Source: Sporopachydermia quercuum (lineage: Eukaryota; Ascomycota; Sporopachydermiomycetes; Sporopachydermiales; Sporopachydermiaceae). Taken from it: a DNA stretch of 64,000 nt. Every line of letters starts with the position of its first letter. Within the stretch, counting starts at the first letter, position 1. Positions 22,122 through 32,341 of this stretch are shown here, piece after piece. The position numbers were made by a program, and so were the translations under genes. The stretch lies in the NCBI GenBank assembly GCA_001599295.1, contig BCGN01000003.1, positions 1,837,148-1,901,147 on the forward strand, written 5' to 3'. The notes under the pieces are model-generated. The model was not told the origin of the DNA and did not search any database. It worked only from the letters and a program-made list of their open reading frames with translations.

Positions 22122-24246
22122 AATTTCGTAGTTAAGACAAAGTAGTCCGTACAGAAACAAGTCTTTAATTCAAGGTATATATATGCAAGAACCATGCACT
22201 CACCAAGTGTACTATTAATGGATGCATATATGCTTAACTACCTGGTACATCAAATTCATTCCAGGACTGGCTGCATTTATTATTTCTTTGAGACGTAATT
22301 ATATTCTGAAAAAGTCCTAGTAAATTATCCATTCTCTTTCATTTTGTACTAATTTCGTTACATACACTACGCTACTGAGTCTGGGTACAAATACAAACAT
22401 AACTGTCAATACTGACAAGAGTATACAATTGCTTTTCTCAGAATAAAATTCTAATAGACTTGTAACTTAAATAAAAAATCGCCTACCATTCTTGTCCAAA
22501 AGGTGGCACGTAGTTGCGTATACGATTAGTTTCGGTTAGCACTTGTTCACATAATATAATTAGGTTTGTAGCAAAGGGGTGGTTCCAAAACTTCAAAGTG
22601 CCCAACGATGTTCTACCTGCCCTAGCAAGGAGGCAATTCAACTGTTGACTCTACTACAATCAAAACTATGACAAATCTACAAATTTAAATAAAGTGAACC
22701 CAGAAATAATTTTAAAAATAACTCAAAAATTTGACTTTAGTTACAGACAATTGAATAAAGGCAAATATAAAAGCAACATTTCTTAGAACGTCAACCATTC
22801 ACTCATTCTATTCGTCCAGATAACATTCAGAAAGTTCCTATTAAAGATTTTGATGTGACGTGACATACATTATCAATATCTTCGGAAATAACTCTGACAA
22901 CTCTTTTCACCCGTGTAAGAAAGGGTATGGATGACTGATATTGCTTTTAGAATAGCTCTTTCTTCCACTGCACACTATACAAAGTTCCCATTGTCCTCAC
23001 ATTGGAATAAAATAACTTCGTTACCAGTAGCAATATAAACATGGTCATAAATGAACCGATTGCATTTCTCTTTCCTTCCAACTTATATATCCTTCGACCC
23101 TTGATGATGGTCACAGTCTGATGTTGCCTTTGATATAAGCGAACGGCTACATCCCTACAATTTTTAAAACCGCTTTTGGGGTAATTCCAAAGTAGAAGGC
23201 AATATTGCATTTTTTCATGAATTATTATATAAACCAAAACATATGTTTCCGGTAGCTATGGAAGTTTGCGTTTCTTTTTCACTCTTTCAATTCCAATTAG
23301 TAACCATTATTGACATCTAAGTAGTTACTATATAGTAATGGAACTGGAGAATCGTTTCTACACACAGCCTATGCAGGCTCTTCACGAGCAGCGATATAGC
23401 ATAAGAGTTTCTATATTGAAACTCATTAGCCTTAGCATAGCCTTAGTCCATGGGTAGGCTTCTGCTTTTGTCAAATTCCTTTCCATGATACATGAGGGAT
23501 TGTAATCATTCTGCCAAAACAATCCTGACCTGCAATGTTTAAGCTACATCCTGTTCAAAAGTTCCATAAGGACGATCCATACGAACCAATGATGCTGAAT
23601 AATCATTCTTATCATATATTAAGGTAAAAATAGACTAAAAGTTCCATCTTTCTCCTTAGTGATATCTAGTAGGTAACTTCTCTTAAACTACTCACCAAAT
23701 AGTTCAAAGGAACAGTTTTTCGTGATTTCTTCGCAAGTTCTATGTCGCACGACTCAGATATCCCTAGGCATTAGCTGGATGAACAGTACGTGCTTTATTG
23801 CACAGTCTTCAGGGAACAAGACTCAGTCAATTTTCACTAGCCTAAATTGGTTCAAAACAGTAGTGAGTGCTCTTAAACTTTGTCTTTAAATGATCTGTGA
23901 GAGCAGGGTGGTATTGCTATGCTCTTTACTTACGCATTCTATAGTAAAAGTAAAATTGGACCTGGCTATTCCATATTTCGGTATTCCATACTTATCGCAA
24001 CTCCTTTGAATTATGAGCAAAGCCTTCATTGTTTGGTTTACTCGCTTTTATTATTTCTATATGCGTACCCCAACGTACCAGCCAGTTTTCAGTATCAGTT
24101 TATACAATTTTCGCCTTTCCTTTGCATAAATTTAGATTCCCATCCAATCAGTCACATATAATAGAGGTCCCAACATATTCACACGCCAATGACGAGGTAG
24201 AGACTCCCCACGTGTCATCATAAAATGGTTTAATCTTCAAACTAAA

Positions 24247-24323
24247 AGCTGGGTAGTGTAGTGGTAATATGAGACGCCTGCACCGGAATTCACGAAGTCG
24301 GGGTTCGAACCCCTCCTGAGCTA
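24247..24323 (+). tRNA. tRNA-like sequence, probably degenerate
   Basis: Both internal Pol III promoter boxes are present: an A-box-like TAGTGTAGTGG and a canonical B box, GGTTCGAACCC. Acceptor arms AGCTGGG and CTGAGCT pair with one mismatch, followed by A. The T arm pairs at four of five positions. Between the D and T arms the sequence is about 3-5 bases too long and no proper 5-bp anticodon stem forms. The best placement gives loop CCTGCAC with only two paired bases, modelled on tRNA-Glu. No strong T-run terminator follows. It could be a tRNA pseudogene, a tRNA with an unrecognised short intron, or a TFIIIC-binding relic. Confidence 0.45.
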
Positions 24324-24547
24324 AAAATACATACTCGTCTTTGCCATCTATAGAATGTGNGTAACTGAGTGCCTTGAGTAGTCTATACCTCGCTGAAAGA
24401 GAAGATACAACAACCAGAGGTAACCGTTATCATTATCAGCGAGTACTTGTAATGTTTAAATTAGTTACTATAAAGAGAGTGATTAATAGATACTATTCGA
24501 TATATGAAATTCAATAGCAGCATAGCATNTATTTCTGTATAACTATA

Positions 24548-25657
24548 TCACAATCTCCGAAATAAACTTTCAATAATTTGTCCTTCGGCCGTTTTTTCTA
24601 CCGTAGACCAAAATTTTTCATGTCTACTGGCATTAATAAACTCATTGTTGGTTGCTTCTTCCAACCTTAGAGGCTCTGCTAAATCATTATTTGCCAACCA
24701 TTCTCTTACTCTCTCGATACTTGGTGATATATAAGATATATGACTATTATCCAAATTACTCCGCAGGATCTCGTTTTCCAACCATTCAATGAAGCAAAGA
24801 TCAGCATTAGCCTCATTATATTTAGTACTAAAATTTTCCCAGAATGAGTGATATCGATCTGATTGACAAATGTCAGAATCTGGCAAGACAGAAGAACCTT
24901 CGAATTTATCAACATACTGACCTCTGAAGAACTTAAATGTACCAGTATCATCAACCCTTTTAATTTTACGAGATTCCTTTGTATTATCTTTCCTTGGTGC
25001 TTCTGCAATTTTATTGCCTTGGCTCCGATTATCACTTTTTCCTTCAAACCTACGTAGAAAGTTAATTTCATCTATTCCAGCACAAGCTGTTTCATAAGAA
25101 CATGAAACTATCTCCGGACCATTGACTTTATTTTTCCTGATGCTTTCGGAAACGTCTGAATAGGCCTTAAAAGTGTGTTTGCATCCAGCGATTTTATTAT
25201 CTCTATTTGAATCCTTGTCTGAAATACTTTTACTTGGCGTTCTAAAAAGTTTAGGCCCAAACACTTCATTGTCTTGATTACAATTTTCTATCTTGCTGGA
25301 ATCTTCATTCTCATTATTCTCAGTTTCTTCAGTATCATCATCATCAAGGGCATACAGTTCAGTGTCCAAATCAGCTTCTACAATACTTGCAGAATCATTT
25401 CTACCTAAACTGAATGGTAAGTCACTCAACATCAATTTTACATCAACCGCAATAGGTAATCGCGGAGGAGCATAAAAATATGGCTGAGGCCTGAGATCAA
25501 CAATGTTATAATCTATATTCCTTGTGTGTTCCACCCGTTCCATAGTATTGGAGAAGATGTCTTCTTTACCATTACACACTCTCCATTTGATTGCTCCAGA
25601 TGCCCTGAACCTTCCGGTTCCTTTCAACTTCTTTTTTTTGATTCCTCTTTTGTCCAT
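24548..25657 (-). CDS. MATALPHA1: Mating-type alpha-box protein alpha1
   Basis: alpha1 activates alpha-specific genes together with Mcm1. The 369-aa product is about twice as long as S. cerevisiae alpha1 (175). Its N-terminal segment YNIVDLRPQPYFYAPPRLPI resembles the region before the alpha box of yeast alpha1. The alpha box is at about residues 240-297: TFKFFRGQYVDKF, then SFWENFSTKYNEA and FIEWLENEI, aligning with the yeast SFMAFRAYYSQF and WDYFAQQYN...FVEWL elements. Between them lies a spacer of about 150 residues, acidic and low in complexity at first, that yeast alpha1 lacks. The frame is open throughout, so the spacer is not an unspliced intron forced by stops. The first half of the box is diverged. 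Confidence 0.82.
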   Translation of the reverse strand: MDKRGIKKKKLKGTGRFRASGAIKWRVCNGKEDIFSNTMERVEHTRNIDYNIVDLRPQPYFYAPPRLPIAVDVKLMLSDLPFSLGRNDSASIVEADLDTELYALDDDDTEETENNENEDSSKIENCNQDNEVFGPKLFRTPSKSISDKDSNRDNKIAGCKHTFKAYSDVSESIRKNKVNGPEIVSCSYETACAGIDEINFLRRFEGKSDNRSQGNKIAEAPRKDNTKESRKIKRVDDTGTFKFFRGQYVDKFEGSSVLPDSDICQSDRYHSFWENFSTKYNEANADLCFIEWLENEILRSNLDNSHISYISPSIERVREWLANNDLAEPLRLEEATNNEFINASRHEKFWSTVEKTAEGQIIESLFRRL

Positions 25658-26047
25658 TATTGGCGAGTCAACTCACAATTAATTACTGCAATGTTGAACT
25701 TCCCATATAACATTAATGGCACTTCAAGTTGTAGGTTACTCTCGAAATGATTCTATAAGGTGTAAAGATAGGAAGAGATATGATAAAGAATACTTGATGA
25801 GCTTTCTCTTTGTGCATCACATTTCAAAGTTTAAAAGCTTCCTATAGTAAAAGGTTTCGTATTCATGAACTTGAAACTTTCCATCGAACTTTATTTACAG
25901 TAAGTGTACTTTAATTACAGTATAAGCAATACAAAGATATTTGACACAAGGTGCTTTCAATTCGTAAATTTAACAAAAATGTAGTACAAAAAACAACAAA
26001 AGGAACAAAACTGTTTACTGATATTTGTAAATGAAATTATATATAAG
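25658..26047. promoter_or_regulatory. Intergenic region between alpha2 and alpha1
   Basis: This 390-base stretch lies downstream of alpha2 and upstream of alpha1; both genes run on the minus strand. It should contain the alpha1 promoter. No clear Mcm1 box or TATA element was recognised. Confidence 0.35.
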
Positions 26048-26761
26048 TCAGAGTAAACCAACTAATTCATCTGATATGTTCGAATTTCTTTCCTTGCGTC
26101 TTTTATTGGCCAACCAATTTCTCACTTGTATGGGAGTAAGTCCTGTGTCTTTAGTCAGAAGATCCTGGCTTTCTTTGGTTAAATAGGGATTTCTTAGATT
26201 TTCGTTATACCAACCATTTAGAATAGCTGTCTGATGCTTAGCAATTCGTCTCTTAGATATTTTTGTATTTTGTGAGAACATCCCTTGGGTTATAATATCG
26301 AAAACTAAAGTTTGATCCATATCGTAGTCATGATTAGATAAAGACGAGTAGTAAGACGGAGTTTCTAGAATACTTCTAATGACTGGCCTTTGGTTGTCTA
26401 GTTCTAAGTTATATTCGTTTAACTTCCTATATTCTTCAATAATCCTGTAAAGTAGTTTTGCCAAACGGTGGATGGATTTTAATATCATTATTTCTTCATA
26501 TGAGTTATTTCTTGTCTTACTGAATTTTGCTTTGCTGATTTCGCCAACAATCTTTGACATCAACTCCGAGATATTCTCGGAGTCTCGCGACGGATCACGT
26601 ACAAAATCTTCGAGAATGCCAAAAAGAAGATTGTAGGTACTTTGCAAAGTTTTTGTGTTGTCGAGTGGTAAGGAGCTTAGCTTCTCTTGGGCCTGTTGGT
26701 TCGAGTTCTCTTTGTATATAAGTGAGGAAATGGAACATAGTTTTTGAATGCGGTCGCTCAT
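26048..26761 (-). CDS. MATALPHA2: Mating-type homeodomain protein alpha2
   Basis: alpha2 is a TALE-type homeodomain repressor that acts with a1 in diploids. From the ATG at 26761 it has 237 aa. The frame stays open upstream to 26851 but only to a TTG, so the internal ATG (MSDRIQKLCSISSLIYKE) is chosen; it also aligns with the yeast N-terminus. The homeodomain covers about residues 171-229 (RRIAKHQTAILNGWYNENLR, NPYLTKESQ with the TALE three-residue insertion, and QVRNWLANKRRKER). The preceding VFDIITQGM matches the VFNVVTQDM segment of S. cerevisiae alpha2. The C-terminal SDELVGLL matches APELADLL. It looks intact and intron-free. Confidence 0.92.
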   Translation of the reverse strand: MSDRIQKLCSISSLIYKENSNQQAQEKLSSLPLDNTKTLQSTYNLLFGILEDFVRDPSRDSENISELMSKIVGEISKAKFSKTRNNSYEEIMILKSIHRLAKLLYRIIEEYRKLNEYNLELDNQRPVIRSILETPSYYSSLSNHDYDMDQTLVFDIITQGMFSQNTKISKRRIAKHQTAILNGWYNENLRNPYLTKESQDLLTKDTGLTPIQVRNWLANKRRKERNSNISDELVGLL

Positions 26762-27048
26762 TTTGTTCGAATTTACTTGATCCGTTTTATTTTTGTTGTC
26801 ATTTCCATTCACACTTCTATGATTACTCCTAAAAAATTTGTATTGAAGCAATGAGAAAACGAAGCGAATAACTCAGAGAAATTTGGTTCTACATTTACTT
26901 TAAATAGTCTTCAACAAATTACCATCACGATTTCCGAGTTGTTTTGATATGATTTTCTACATGGCTTTTCTGAAGTGATTAATTTGTTGGTCATCAATTT
27001 TAGTGTGTAACAGACTTGTTTCAATGTACAAGCCGATAAGCGACAAAA

Positions 27049-27080
27049 CATATTAGAATCAATTCATATTAGAATCAATT
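27049..27080 (+). repeat. Perfect 16-bp tandem duplication
   Basis: Two adjacent copies of CATATTAGAATCAATT, about 290 bases upstream of the alpha2 start and followed by a T-rich tract. A recent slippage or duplication event would explain it. Confidence 0.85.
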
Positions 27081-27503
27081 CGTTTTTTTTTTGTTTTTTT
27101 TTTAATTATAGAAAACAAAGCTGAATAAATAAAATAGGGTACTATCAAATATTTTCAAGCATCAACCTCCTACCTGATACGAGAAATTTCACTAACTATT
27201 AAGTGTTTTACGAATGACAATGGTTATGAAAAACTCTTAAGCAATTTAGGAAATAGATTAAGCAATATTGCATCTCGGATAAGAAGCTTTCAGTCCTGCA
27301 ACATATCGAAAAGCAACTATAACCATTTAATAACAAAGGAAACATTTCTCTTCTGATTACAACTTCTCTGTATTATTGTCATGTCAACATTTTCGTGCTC
27401 GATGATATATTCCCAACGAGTTATTTGCCAACCATAATTGATTTAGTTTTAGTTTATATAATGCGATGAAGATATACGGAGTGAGCAGAAGAAGCATCTA
27501 TGC

Positions 27504-27569
27504 AGCCTTATGCCTCTTATAGGACACTTCGCTTAAAAAAAAAAAAAGAAAAAGCAGAAAAATAAGGGC
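27504..27569 (+). repeat. Direct repeat copy 2, right of alpha genes
   Basis: Partner of 22057-22121 in the same orientation, with the core TTATAGGACACTTC and similar flanks. Part of the central match is an A run, which inflates the similarity. It lies about 740 bases upstream of the alpha2 start, so the pair brackets alpha1 and alpha2. Confidence 0.6.
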
Positions 27570-28308
27570 AAAGCTTGGTTTGAAAAAACTCTTAGACCTT
27601 TATAAATGACCAACTAGGAAATAAATGTGAAAAGCTTAAGTCTCATTTTTGCATACAAATCATACAAATTCACATAAATACGTAAAATCACAGAGCTTTA
27701 TCCTAATTCATTTGAACCTACTTCTACTAGCTTGTGAATCTTAACTTAAACAGAAAGTTAAATTTATGACACAAAAAAAAAAAACGAAATAGTTTATTTG
27801 CTTGGAGAATAAGGAAATTTGACAGTCATCCTTTTTTTTGTACTGATGTATGTACGTGTATGCAGATATATGCACTGTTGAACTTGATTATCGTATATAT
27901 AAGTAATATTTTAAAATGTTTCATGTTAAGAAGTTTTAATTACTATACTCCGCGATTGAAGAAAAAGAATGGCATAATCTATAAATAATTTGTGCTATTT
28001 ATATGTAGTAGACATGGATCTATATTTCTAATTTATCTGATAAAATCGATGGATTGATTTGTGGTTAGGTCACAATCGTAGAATCAAATCATCTACTTTT
28101 GCTCTGCATTAACTCAATTTTCCAGCTTTTTCACCTGCACCGGCAGCTGCAACACGATATATGATCTGTTGGATTTATGATTTTATACTCTTTAACGTCC
28201 TCTATATCATTCATATATTTGTTTGATTATAGTTATCCTTATTGTTCTTTTCTAATCACAAATTTGTATGTATTCGAGAGTGATTCAGTTGGGTGAAGTT
28301 CTTGAAAC

Positions 28309-28383
28309 CTCAGATAAAATCTCGAAAGTTTAAGAGGAGACTCGACGTGCTTCCGTGTCTCGAGGGCTTGGAACGACGATTCT
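28309..28383 (-). repeat. Inverted repeat copy B
   Basis: Reverse-complementing this segment gives an ungapped 75-base alignment to 28997-29071 with 50 identities. Weaker similarity continues about 60 bases beyond. Within it GAGAC and GTCTC could form a small stem. Confidence 0.6.
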
Positions 28384-28996
28384 GTCCAGAAACAGTGGTG
28401 CAAAAATAGGCAATGATGAAATGATATGATTGAATTTGTCTTATGTTCCTGTCTATATGTATATATATTAGATTTGTAATGAAGTTGATGGATTTTGGAA
28501 TACTTAGTATCGTCGTAGCTTCAAACAGCATACATAGGCCTCTATGAGTAAGTGGAGACTTGAGGTATATGGCCCCTGGTCTTACAGCAGACCCCCTTAA
28601 GTGCCTTAAGAGGTTCGAAGAACTTCACTGCACATGTAACTAGATTCTCAGTAAAATCACTACGAATCTGCGAAGTCTACGTCTTAGGTCAATAGATAGT
28701 GAAACTGATACTAATATAGATTGAACATATTTCATTCAATTGTATCAATGATTGTCAATTTGTCTTTATAGGTTTGATTTATTTTGTAGAGAAAAAATAG
28801 ATAGAAAAACAGTTAATTTGGGTTCTGAATCAACCACAGTAGATGTATTCGATCTACGATTGTGCCACAAAAAAAAGAAATCCAACAATTTTTAATGGAC
28901 AAATCAAAAATATAAATATAAGTACCTCACAATAAAACGGAATCATTTTATATCATCGTTATTATACATTTTTAGTACTAACTACGGTTTATATGT

Positions 28997-29071
28997 GGAA
29001 TGGTCGAACTAGGTTCTCCAGACAGAGAAGCAGTTCGAGTCTTCTCCTACCTCTCCAAGATTCTATGCTAG
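28997..29071 (+). repeat. Inverted repeat copy A
   Basis: Partner of copy B, about 610 bases away. It includes a B-box-like AGTTCGAGTCT and, just upstream near 28977, a TACTAAC string. I do not recognise the element. It could be a decayed small RNA gene or a mobile-element remnant. Confidence 0.6.
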
Positions 29072-30225
29072 TTCCCCATCCGGGAGCCTTAGCCAAAACG
29101 GGCCTGACTCACTCGCGACCATTAATGTATGCAGTCGGCTTTGATAGAAATAAGTATACTGAGGCCATAGAATGCACATTGAATTATATAACCAATCAAT
29201 AATTCTATTGACTATAGGCAGTACTGTAGCTGTAGAAATAGCCTGAAAACGCAAGGTAATTTAGCCGAAACACAGCGCCAAAGTGGATCATTTGAATCTA
29301 CAGTTGTACGATAATAGCCATTTATCCACTATGTTGACGAATGAGCAATAAAGACTTACAATTACTTGTTAATGAAAGTTACATTGTTTTAAATAACAAT
29401 TGCAGATTTTATTTGTCTATGTTTTAGTGCCACTCATCGATGGCTACTTCCGATATCATTTGAAATAGGATTAAAAAAGATTAATGTCTTTTCATTTAAT
29501 TTTTAACGTGCATAGATGTGCATATCTATGTACGTTGTACTCCTTAGGTACATTTTTTTTGACTTTAGGCTTGAGTTTCAGAAAACCTCGCTAAAAGGTC
29601 AAATATCCGACTTCTTCATTCTATTGAACTAAAAAATATATACAGATGAATTCCCGCTTTCTTGCTGAAAAAGAGAAGAGAAAAAAAAAAATTGAAGATT
29701 GAAGTAAAAAAAAAATAGAAATTGGAAGAAAAGAAGCAAAAGGAAGGAAGAAAGTGACGGAAATAAATGGTCAGATCGGGAGTGATCATTGGTACTCGAA
29801 TAGAGGATAGAGAGATTAGTAAGATTTGATATCTGACCTCTGATACGACGGAAAGAAGGTATTGTATTTGATTTCGGATTTCTAGTGGTACTGAAGATTT
29901 GATAGAAAAAGTTTCGAAGACTGTTTTCCGTCAGACAAATAGAAGAAAGATAGCATTAGTAATTACAGCAAGTGAGAAAGAAAGGTTTTATTTGATATAC
30001 TTATTTATATACGATGTATTCAATAAGCCTTTGCTGATTGTAGCTCTGTTAATGAAAGGAAAATCATACTCGATGAACAAGAATAAAGTACAAACCATCA
30101 ATATTTGAACAAAATGAATCGACATAAGAAAACTACACATTATCCGTAAGTTTAGCTATGATGGCACTGTTGCTTAAAGGAGTGTTAGTTAGCACTGGTG
30201 ATGATTCCGATGTACACGACATTTG

Positions 30226-31214
30226 ATGGATTCAACAAGGGATGACTGTGGAAATACTAACTTTGAGAACAGATTCTGGTATGGTGGATTGGCTTCCATG
30301 GTAGCAGCATCATGTACTGTAAGTATAAGAAAAATGTACTTGAGATCAAATTCTGCGCATTATTGCTGCCATCTACCAGTATTACCGACACTAACTCTCC
30401 CATCCAACAGCATCCATTAGATCTAGCAAAAGTTAGACTACAAACAGCTAAAACGCCAGGCCAATCATTAATTAGCACGGTGAAATCAATTATAACAAAT
30501 GAAGGCTTTTTCGCTATCTACAAAGGATTAAGTGCTTCTTTATTACGTCAAGCAACTTACTCAACAACAAGATTTGGATCCTACGAATTTGCAAAGGAAT
30601 CAGTATCATCAACTTATTACGACAACGTGACACCACCAGGATATGTTTTATTACCAATATCAATGATTTCTGGTTGCATTGGTGGTGTTGTTGGAAACCC
30701 TGCTGATGTTGTTAACATTCGGATGCAAAATGATAATACACTGCCATTAGACAAGCGAAGGAACTATAATAATGCTTTTGATGGATTGTATCGAATGACA
30801 AAAAATGAAGGGCCAAAAGCGTTATTTAGAGGATTAGTACCAAATTGTACTAGAGGAGTTCTTATGACATCCTCACAGGTTGTTTCATATGATGAAGTAA
30901 AAAAAGCTCTCGTTTTCACTGGAATGGATCCACTTTCATTAAAGACCCATTTTGCTTCATCATTACTAGCAGGACTTGTAGCAACTACTGTTTGCTCACC
31001 TGTTGATGTTATTAAAACAAGAATCATGAATGCTCATCATCAACCTGGTCATGCAAGAGATTCTGCTATAAGTATCCTAAAATCAGCTTTGCAATCGGAA
31101 GGTGTACGTTTTATGTTCAGAGGATGGCTACCAGCATTTATTAGATTAGGTCCTCAGACTATTCTTACGTTTATCGTTATGGAGAGACTTAAGAAATGGA
31201 AACTTGGTATGTGA
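30226..31214 (+). CDS. DIC1: Mitochondrial dicarboxylate carrier Dic1, two exons
   Basis: Dic1 exchanges dicarboxylates such as malate and succinate for phosphate across the inner mitochondrial membrane. Exons 30226-30318 and 30411-31214 give 298 aa, the usual carrier length. The intron has a GTAAGT donor, a CACTAAC branch site and an AACAG acceptor, in phase 0. Three Solcar repeats carry PLDLAKVR, PADVVNIR and PVDVIKTR, and the protein follows S. cerevisiae Dic1 closely (LRQATYSTTRFGSYE, SLLAGLVATTVCSPVDV, FMFRGWLPAFIRLGP). Exon 1 ends in the first helix, just before HPLDLAK. The ATG at 30226 is the first in frame; a TTG precedes it. DIC1 borders MAT in several yeast lineages, as I recall. 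Confidence 0.95.
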
Positions 31215-32341
31215 CTGTGAGTATTATTGGTTTCTTGCTATCAGAAAAATGAATTTATTGTATATATCTCCATAATCATCCCTATTTACTAAACATATAA
31301 TGCATAAGTCTATCAAGGCTACTACTATTCATAAATTGTTCAAATAGAGGTATCAGTATCTCCACGATGGTGTCAATATAATGTTTCAAAGCTCTGTTTG
31401 TAGTATGAAATCATTCTTGTTACCATAAAATCCATAATATCTTTATCTCCGTTTATTTAACCATATATCCTCTTAATTGGACAGTACCTTCCATCTCCGC
31501 TGCCATTTGATCAGAGAAATACATGAGGTAATGATTTTATTTAGGATTAAAGTTTAACTCAAAAGTAGCATCTCTGGTTTAGGTAAGGGTTTCCTAGTCT
31601 AGAACGATCTCACTAAATTGGGTAATTTTCATGCATCTGTATGTCAAGATTTTCTCTATACATCTAATTGGGGGATTTGGATTAGCGCACGTTCCGGAGA
31701 TGAGTAAGAACGGAAATATCGGATTATTAGTGTAGGAATTGATAGGGAGATAAAGAAGGGTAATTTTCTGCTACTAGGATGATTTGGAAGAGTTTTGAGC
31801 ATTTGCAGGACAGAGGATTTTCGATTGCTTCGATTTGACAGGAATATATGAGGAACGAGAGGAGATGCGAGGCTAAATATCAGTATGTCGCAAGGAGACG
31901 TGGGAGAGTAAACTCCACTCAGCAATAAACAGCCCGATCAATTGCAAATTGAGCAGTACTCAGTGAAATCCAAAGTTCCTTGCTGAAACTTTGGATTAAT
32001 TTAGCCCTAAGTAACAGTGATCATGATGGTAAGAACTTCACCATCAACAAAGCTCCCAATTTCTCATCGCTTATCATCTCATCATCATTCTATCGCTTTT
32101 TCCCTTTCAGACGATCTAAACTTCCAGAACCATACAAAGTTCTAACATTGTGTCTAGCTATACATATATATGCATATTTCAGTACCCCCCGCATACAACC
32201 GCATATATTTCCTGCCGTCATATCTTCCTTCCTTTCTTCCCTTATTATTCCTATCATCATCTACTATTCGTCTAATCCTATAAGGCCATTCCTTAAGACA
32301 GCTCTCATTATATTTAATTACCATCAACACACATATCGACT
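31215..32341. other. Intergenic region between DIC1 and ASA1
   Basis: About 1.1 kb containing the ASA1 promoter. The largest frames (89 and 121 codons) show no recognisable homology. Confidence 0.5.

Larger units (their letters stand above)
21902..24547. other. Gene-poor region between the a and alpha halves of MAT
   Basis: This 2.6 kb contains a 65-bp repeat copy at 22057, a tRNA-like sequence at 24247, and two ambiguous bases (24360 and 24529). Frames at 22947-23237 (minus) and 23919-24161 (plus) are AT-driven and have no recognisable family. Confidence 0.5.
26762..30225. other. Gene-poor region between alpha2 and DIC1
   Basis: This 3.5 kb contains repeats but no gene I can support: a 16-bp tandem duplication at 27049, the second 65-bp repeat copy at 27504, several A or T tracts, and a diverged inverted repeat at 28309 and 28997. 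Short frames overlap the inverted repeats, but changes between the copies show no third-position bias, so they are probably not coding. Confidence 0.5.

Noticed and set aside
22947-23237. 96-codon minus-strand frame inside MAT
   Set aside because: No resemblance to a known mating-type or pheromone protein; first codon may not be ATG.
28310-29202. Two short frames with similar peptide ends across the inverted repeat
   Set aside because: The similarity comes from DNA-level homology. Differences fall equally on all codon positions, so coding is unlikely.
26762-30225. Transposon or silent mating cassette between alpha2 and DIC1
   Set aside because: No transposase, reverse transcriptase, long terminal repeats or second copies of MAT genes were found. 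Only short diverged repeats are present.
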